Positions 57,657 through 64,000 of a stretch of DNA of 64,000 nt are shown in pieces. A program made the position numbers and the translations under genes. Position 1 is the first letter of the stretch; the number at the start of each line of letters is the position of its first letter. Below the pieces are notes generated by a model. The model was not told the origin of the DNA. It worked only from the letters and a program-made list of their open reading frames with translations, and made no database searches. The stretch comes from Scalesia atractyloides (taxonomy: Eukaryota; Streptophyta; Magnoliopsida; Asterales; Asteraceae), in the NCBI GenBank assembly GCA_947069175.1, contig CAMTDV010000027.1:38515369-38579368 (forward strand). The letters run 5' to 3'.

Positions 57657-60600
57657 GCTCGTAAAAGTCCAAGAATATTAAGGATTAAAGCAAAAAGTTT
57701 TTCAGACACAAAACCAAATCCAGACATACTTGATGACGAGGGTTCTGATCAAAATGAAGAAACAGACAAGTAACAAATTTTTTTTGAATAACAGATTGAA
57801 AGCAAATAATAAATTTTGTCGACATATCGTTACAGATTCGAATTGACATTGAATGTGGATCGTGTTAATACACTATCAGAAATGGATGATGAAGTGGAAA
57901 GACAATTAGGTATGACAAATGCATTTTCATAGATCATTAAGCCAATAAAATAAAGTTCTGGTTAAATTCTATGATTTCAACAGAAAGATCAAGGAATTTG
58001 AAGGTGGTTTTAAGAAGACAGAGGGATGCGATGATGAGAGAACTAAGAAGCTCAAAGAGACTTCTAGATGGTACCTCACATGAAGGTATTTATTATAAAC
58101 AAATATATGCAGGTTTATAATAAAACACATGATAAAATTAGATGTTTACACAGGTGTAAATATTCCTAGTGAATATTGAATTTGTGTAATTAAAACACCT
58201 ACACATGTGTAAATAAGTTGTTTACACATGTGTAAGTAAGTTGTTCATACATGTTTTTAACTGCTTTTTATTGTCTTAGCAGAAGCAAAAAAAGAAAATA
58301 AATAAATGGTGGAAAAGTTTACTGAAAAACAGCCAAAAAAACTCAACTTGCCACAAGTGAAGGTATGTAATATAAAAAATATATAATAAAGTCTACACAT
58401 GTGTATAAATCATCTTAATTAGTTATGAATTTGAGTGATTAATCAATTTACACATGTCTAAGTAATTTGTTTACACATATGTAAGTAATCTGTTTTCACA
58501 TATGTAATCATGTTGGTTAGCATTGAATTTGAGTGATCAATCAATTTACACATGTGTAAATAAAATGTTTACACATGTTTAGGTATCTGTTATTTACACA
58601 TGTGTAAATCATCTTGGTTAGTAATAAATTTGAGTGATTAATCAATTTACACATATATAAGTAATCTGTTTACACATGTGTAAATCATCTTGGTTAGTAT
58701 TGAATTTGAGTGATGAATGTGTAAGTAATATGTTTACACATGAGTAAGTAATCTGTTTACACATGTGTATTTAAGATGTTTACACATGTTTAAGTAATCT
58801 ATTGTTTACACATGTGTAAATCATCTTGTTTAGTAATAAATTTGACTGATTAATCGATTTACACATGTGTAAGTAATCTAAGTTAATGATTAGTGGATTA
58901 AATGTTTACACAAACTACTACTAATGCATATTACTTAACAATGTGGTATAAAATAGTTTTGTATATAATTTGAAACAAGAGACAAAAAGAGAAAAAGAAA
59001 AGTAGCTCAAACAAAAAGGCAACAAATCAAAAAAGGATGAAGCGGGTACAAAGGAAGGGAAGACGAAAAAACAGCTGGGTCGACTAAAAGAAAAACAAAA
59101 AAAAAGTCAGGGACCCTTTGTTTTCAGCATAAGAACAAGAACGTCTCCAAGAAAGATGTACGAATGTATACAATCTTTGACTGAAAAATAAAGAAAGTCC
59201 GGAAAATGAAGTTTGCCAAAATTCTGTCATTAAAGATCGATACACCCCAGGAAAGTTAGCATACTTTATGGTTAACCATTTCGATCCCAACAAAATGGAG
59301 ATAAGATTTGGAAGGATTGCTATCAAGGTAGATGAAGAAGCGATACACCAATTGCTAGGTCTTCCAAATAGTGGTTTTGATTTGTCACCCCTTAAACCAC
59401 CCAAAAAGTACATAACACTTGGAAAAGCTTATAAAAAAGGCATAATGACAACTTGACGATTAAAGCAAAAAATATTGTAGACAAGATAGCTTTTGGAGAT
59501 GATAATGAGGGTTGATGGGTAGCTTGATTTCATTGTCTTGTTTGTTAACACAATGGTCGAATGTCATTCTAACGGATTTTGCAAAGCTGGAATCGTTGAC
59601 TTACTGAATGAAGAAATGGACTTCTCAAAGATAGATTGGTGCAAAATGTTGTTCACCTTATTAAAAGATGTAAAGAAGGGTGGGTACAAAGGGCCATTTC
59701 TTGCTACTTTCGTGACGCACTAAATATTTTAACGGTATAACTTCATTCTTATTCATTTTATATTTAACATTGTACTATGATAAAAGCACTAATGAGTATT
59801 TGAAAACTTTTTTGCAGCTCTGATATGTAGATAGTGTGACATGTAAAGGACTCAATGAAGAGCGAACAATTTCACCACTAGAATATTGGACGGCGCAAGG
59901 AGTGCAACCGAGAGAAGACGTGGAGATTGAACATGGGGGATTTGGAAGAGGATATTTCAGAGGGTTATTTGTTGAAGAATGAAGTTCTGATTCCAAGACA
60001 TGTCAAGAAACTAACTTGGAGAAAACAAAAACAGAAGAAAGTGGACCAGGCATGACAGATCCAAACAGCTTGGAGGTTTGTGACACAATTGAGTGATAAA
60101 TGAAATGTACATGTTAGAAGCTTAAATCATCTAAGTTAGTTGGTTTACACATGTGTAAGTCTTTAAAATAGAAACTTACACATGTGTAAAACAGAAACAC
60201 ATGTGTAAAACTGGATAAATAATTTGATAATTAGAAACAAATAGGATCATAATTGGATCACTTGACTACATCAACAACAAATGATATATAATTTGGTCTT
60301 GATTCCAAATAATTTTAGTTTGATTTCAGTCATAGTTATTATTATTATTATTTTTTTTTGTTTATTGTTTACACACTTTCAACTGAGAATTTACACATGT
60401 GTAAAGCAGAAACTTACACATGTATAAAACAAATGACTTAGAATATTTTTTACATTTATCACTTTGACCAAACACATTTAAGAGAGGTTAGTACACATTA
60501 ATATTGGTCTGAAACGAACAAGAAAAAATTTGAGAAAGCAGGTGTTGGCAAACATCCTAGAAAGGGAGGAAGTAATTTTTTTTGTAGAAAGTTATAAGGA

Positions 60601-62334
60601 AAAGCTCATAAAGCTTTTCAATAAAAAAGAAGATGAAACACCACCACCAACAACAACAACAAATGGTCAACCTCTTAAACTAACTGTACCAAAAGAAACC
60701 GAAGCTCAAACTCCTACACAAAAGGTTGATATCGATGGAACAAAAGATAAATGCAACTCAAATAAGATAGTAGCGAGTCATCCAAGTTTCAGATTAGGAA
60801 TAAGCCTTATACAAATTCTGTTTGAAGAAAACTACAAAAAGTGGATGCTGAAAAGCAAAATGTTGAGGATGTAGCTGAAAGACCGCATAGAATCAAACGT
60901 CCAATATATCCTGGAAAATCTCCGTTTTTGGTAAGAGTAGTTGGTATTTGTAAACCATTAACCAAAGAAGAGTTGAAGATCTGGGATTATTTGATAGAAG
61001 GTTCAGAAAAATAACATCTGTAAGCATATTATCAGTTCTAAATCACTATGATTGAATATTTTATATCAAGTTTTAACATCATATTGTGAAACTTTGGATA
61101 TAAGATTGAAGAAGACAACAATAAAAAGGAAAGTGATGGTGATACATTATCTCAGAAAGCAATGGAGATTGAAACTGATTTCGGGTATGTCATAATCTAT
61201 TTAATCAATTTTGATTATTTGAATATGTTATAATATTAGTAATTAATTAAAGCTATATGTTTACTTTTTTGATGGGTATGTTATGATAGGAATGATGTGT
61301 TCGAGGGTGTTTTTGGAAATGTAACAAAAAAGTTTTTGTTAAGATCTTTAGAACCAGGTCAGAAATTGCTAAGCAATGTCATAGACTGCTGGGCTGCAAT
61401 TTTGAATCATGATGAAGAATTTCGAAGCCCAGGTTTAGATAAAAGACTTTTTTTGTGATACAAATGTGATGGTATGTTAAACCTTTTTACTCGTTTTGTA
61501 TAACATTAGCTTAAACCAAGAAAATAGTTTAGAAAAGCAATACTTTGTCGACACAAAGTATAGTTATTCTTAAACATGAAAAAATGGGTGAAGCTGGACA
61601 ACTGGATGTGACTGAATCAAGCATGAAGGAGTTGTTAAAATGACCAAAAGATAAACCTATTTTAAATAATTTTAGAGTGGTGTTAATTCCAATCGCTGAG
61701 AATAACCACTACTACCTTATCTGTTTCAATTTGAAAAATTCAGCAATTGAAGTAATTGACAACACTGCCGAAACCAAAAGCTTTGTTGGTCTACAAGATG
61801 ATGATGAATACGATAAAAAAGATATGGTGCTGAAAGTGGTAAGTCTTATTTACATCTTCAATATTTAGAGAGTAATTACCATCAAATATGATTAAGTGAA
61901 TGAAGTTGTTGTATAGCATATCCCCCATGTGTAACTAAGAATTTACATTGTGTAAGATAGAATGTTGACTGAGAATTTACACATGTGTAAAACAGAATTT
62001 TTATTTGTTTATATTCCACCTGTATTTGCTAAATTCTTAATAATTGAGATAGATATTGGCCCCTCTATTGCTTGTCAACTATATAAATAATAAAACTTGC
62101 AAATTCTCGTTGTTGATACAGAAACACATGTTTGTAGCCTACCTTAAAGCAGTCGATCATGAATAATGGAAAGAAATGGAATCTGTGAAACCTCGAAGTC
62201 TGAAGCTGGCTTGGGAAACAAAGAAAAATGGCATTGATTGTGGAGTATTTGCGATGAGACTTATGGAGGCTTACAAGGAAAGCGGCATAAAAAAATACTC
62301 CTTGTGTATACAAGTGCTGCATGTGCTTCTATAG
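57657..62334 (+). pseudogene. Ulp1 (C48) SUMO-protease-like gene of the element, decayed
   Basis: Many short exons with intron-like gaps. Readable parts: 57658-57770 (acidic DDEGSDQNEETD), 57838-57910, 57985-58085; 59220-59410 with MVNHFDPNKMEIRFGRIAIK and HQLLGLPNSGFDL; 59530-59720 (DFSKIDWCKMLFTL); 59819-59990 in another frame (LYVDSVTCKG..PLEYWT); 60530-61010; 61290-61460 (VIDCWAAILNHDEEF). The protease core is at 61677-61790 with NNHYYLICFNL (catalytic His) and VIDN (Asp), and at 62180-62280 with GIDCGVFAMR (catalytic Cys). The triad is present, but stops (after VDHE at ~62166, among others) and frame changes show decay. It would cleave SUMO-type conjugates; in elements its role is not known. 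Substrate unknown. Confidence 0.78.
58130..58920. repeat. tandem palindromes TTTACACATGTGTAAA in an intron-like part
   Basis: I count nine exact ACACATGTGT plus many one-base variants in 0.8 kb, within a loose 70-100 base unit that also has TTGGTTAGTATTGAATTTGA and GTGATTAATCAA. More exact copies occur at 60143, 60178, 60197, 60394, 61980, 62813 and 63044, all inside this element. I did not see exact copies elsewhere in the window. Confidence 0.85.
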
Positions 62335-63430
62335 GTAACGGAGTGGATAAGACGGGAGATGTTGAATCGATTTTATGCTCAAAAACCCGTTGCCAATAGC
62401 GTTGACCATCAATTGTCATGTCAAAACACAACATAAACTGAACCAAAGTATTAGGTGCGCTAGAGTATACATTAAAAAGTGTGTTTGAGCTTTCATATCG
62501 AGACGTGGTTTTCATTAAACAACACATCGGTATGTCCCTAAAATAACAAGGGACCCACTGATCTCCAATAGAAAACATATCAGAGAACCACTTGTGACGC
62601 TGCAAGTTGCAATCATTCATCAATAACTCCCATAGCATCTCAAACGTGGCAGGAGTGATAAAAACATTCCAGACCAACTTATGTATACGTACCCTCAAGT
62701 TGCTATTCTGTAACACATCACCATCAATCTGGAGATACAATTTTTTAAAATAAAATACCATTATTACACACTTTTAATAAAAACGCAGAAACTAAAAAAA
62801 AAAACATAAATACACATGTGTAAAACTAACAAGAATAATTATTTTAAACTACATCTACCTTTTGAGGAAGTTTATCCATAATGTGCCACATACGTAAACG
62901 ATGGACAGATTCATTAAAGTTTAGCTAGGGTTGTTTCATTGTTGGGTCTTGGTCAGTTAACACTAGCCTAGGTTGTTTACCCGAGAATTTATAAAACAAA
63001 GTTACGCAATTCTTATGGTGTAAAACAGAAACTTTGGGAAACAAAGTTACACATGTGTAAAACAGAAACACTTACCATGTGCTTTAAGAAATTATTCCAA
63101 CAACCACATGGGTGATTTAATAGTTTCATCATAAAGAAGAGCAGTCGCAAATGTTACACAATTCTTATGGTGATCAACCCCGTAAAAGGAACAAAACTCA
63201 TATTATACCTACCACATAATGATAAATAAAATATCAGAAACTAGACAATTGAAAATGAAAAAAAAAACAAACACATTCTTACTGGTTAGTACTATAGGTG
63301 GCATCAAATGCTAACACTTAACCAAAAACTTTGTAATTGCACTTCATAACCTCATCTGCCCAAAATATGGACCTAAGCTCTCCACGACGAATTATGTAAT
63401 CACAGTAGTAATTTTCTAAAATTAACTTTA
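62285..63430 (-). pseudogene. FAR1/MuDR-type transposase, truncated and decayed
   Basis: On the - strand, from ~63410: YYCDYIIRRGELRSIFWADE, then CNYKVFG followed by a stop in place of the catalytic Asp of FGD (~63321) and VLAFDATYSTN. Then from ~62980 KQPRLVLTDQDPTMKQP, a TAG stop, and VHRLRMWHIMDKLPQK. The last part (62761-62285) has FEMLWELLMNDCNLQ, WVPCYFRD, TTSRYESSNTLF, and QFMLCFDMTIDGQRYW, the usual FAR1/MULE order. It ends at EAHAALVYTRSIF, so the SWIM zinc finger is missing. The 3' end runs into the end of the Ulp1-like gene. Two or more introns or gaps separate the pieces. The 5' part was cut by the LTR at 63454. Confidence 0.82.
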
Positions 63431-63453
63431 CGCTTATCCATCATATTTACAAC

Positions 63454-64000
63454 TGTCACACCCCGACCGCAGCGGAATAAGAGTCGGGGCATAATTGGGT
63501 TCTCACCAAAGCTCATGATGTTTACTAAAATGTTTCATATTTATTAAACTCAAATTACAACTTAAATATCCAATTCAAAATTCATACAATTACAAGGAAA
63601 TGAAAACTATGTAAATAATCCAAGCTTAAACTGGTTTATTCTTCTAGGCCTTCCTATGTGTTTCTTGCCTCAGCTAGATCACCTGTATCATGTGTAAAAC
63701 GGGGGATATTTTGGGTCAACAAAAGTTGGCGAGTGAACCTTGATAAAACATTGTTATTAATTTCTTGTTTTATTTAATATGGAAAATTTGTGCAATAATC
63801 ACGTGTGAGCAAACATATATAAGTAAACAAACACAAACCACTTTGAATGAGTATATGATATGAATGATGATGAATGTGAGATCAAGGCTCAATCAAACGG
63901 AGCCGATCTTATGAGGCACCTGATGCTCAACCCGTCTCCCACGGTGAACTGATGGGTCTAATGAAATGTGTGCACTGAAAATGATAAATCCAAACTACAT
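63454..64000 (-). repeat. LTR (partial) inserted in the transposase gene
   Basis: Begins TGTCACACCCCGACCGCAGC and follows the landmarks of the LTRs at 16432 and 22781 (GGGGCATAATTGGGTTCTCA, AAAAGTTGGCGAGTGAACCT, GATCAAGGCTCAATCAAACG with GAGCCGATC). It has only one hairpin copy, at ~63872-63907. It runs out of the window, so solo LTR or full element cannot be told. Left flank is ACAAC. Confidence 0.85.

Larger units (their letters stand above)
54661..63453. mobile_element. degraded Mutator-like element with Ulp1-like and transposase genes
   Basis: An element is inferred from its contents: a possible terminal sequence at 54661-54712 (GGGGAGGGTTATCTTGAGAA and TTTTGTGAGAACATTAGGAA), a SUMO-protease-like gene on +, and a FAR1/MuDR-like transposase on -, facing each other. 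Mutator-like elements carrying Ulp1 genes (KI-MULEs, VANDALs) are known in plants. It is interrupted by a solo LTR (55177-57060) and, inside the transposase, by an LTR at 63454. The other end is outside the window, so terminal repeats cannot be compared. Confidence 0.65.

Noticed and set aside
1..64000. Organelle DNA, rRNA genes or bacterial operons
   Set aside because: None of the characteristic rRNA, plastid or mitochondrial gene sequences was recognised, and coding parts are eukaryotic transposons and a plant receptor kinase.

Overview
The window is plant nuclear DNA, most probably from a eudicot of the daisy family (Asteraceae). The family is an inference from very long Ty3/gypsy LTRs whose ends read TGTCACACCCC or GGGGTGTGACA next to an initiator-Met tRNA primer site, plus a BRI1-type receptor kinase. 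There is no intact single-copy gene. Nearly everything is a transposable element, often inserted inside another, plus one decayed host gene.

Layout. 1-29698 is one chromovirus-like Ty3/gypsy element on the + strand with ~3.4 kb LTRs, broken by two insertions. A 3040 bp LTR-like element (8909-11948, target duplication AAACGT) splits its integrase. A 13269 bp minus-strand element complex (13589-26857, target duplication ACGAG/ACAAG) splits its 3' LTR. That complex holds two nearly identical 2.7 kb LTRs around a gag-only internal region, an extra copy of the 3' internal region, and remnants of older related LTRs at both edges. Its LTRs carry tandem ~170 bp units, each with a tRNA-like A box, B box and usually a T-run.

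29699-33098: the gypsy element lies in a hAT-like gene, of which a BED zinc-finger start survives. A gypsy-type LTR follows, with a 713 bp solo LTR inside it (target duplication GCGGT). 33099-36391 is mostly intergenic. 36392-39610 is a BRI1-like receptor kinase copy with two frameshifts, one stop, a shortened LRR domain and DFD instead of DFG in the kinase.

39611-54660: small inverted-repeat elements, a clear 1144 bp Mutator-type element with a captured exon (9-bp duplication TAATAATTA), Helitron-like 3' ends, a 3.75 kb LTR, and an inverted minisatellite.

54661-64000: a degraded Mutator-like element carrying a SUMO-protease-like (Ulp1, C48) gene on the + strand and a FAR1/MuDR-type transposase on the - strand. 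It is broken by a solo LTR (55177-57060, target duplication CATAA) and another LTR from 63454. Its non-coding parts are full of the palindrome ACACATGTGT.

All boundaries were read by eye; no alignment or database search was possible.
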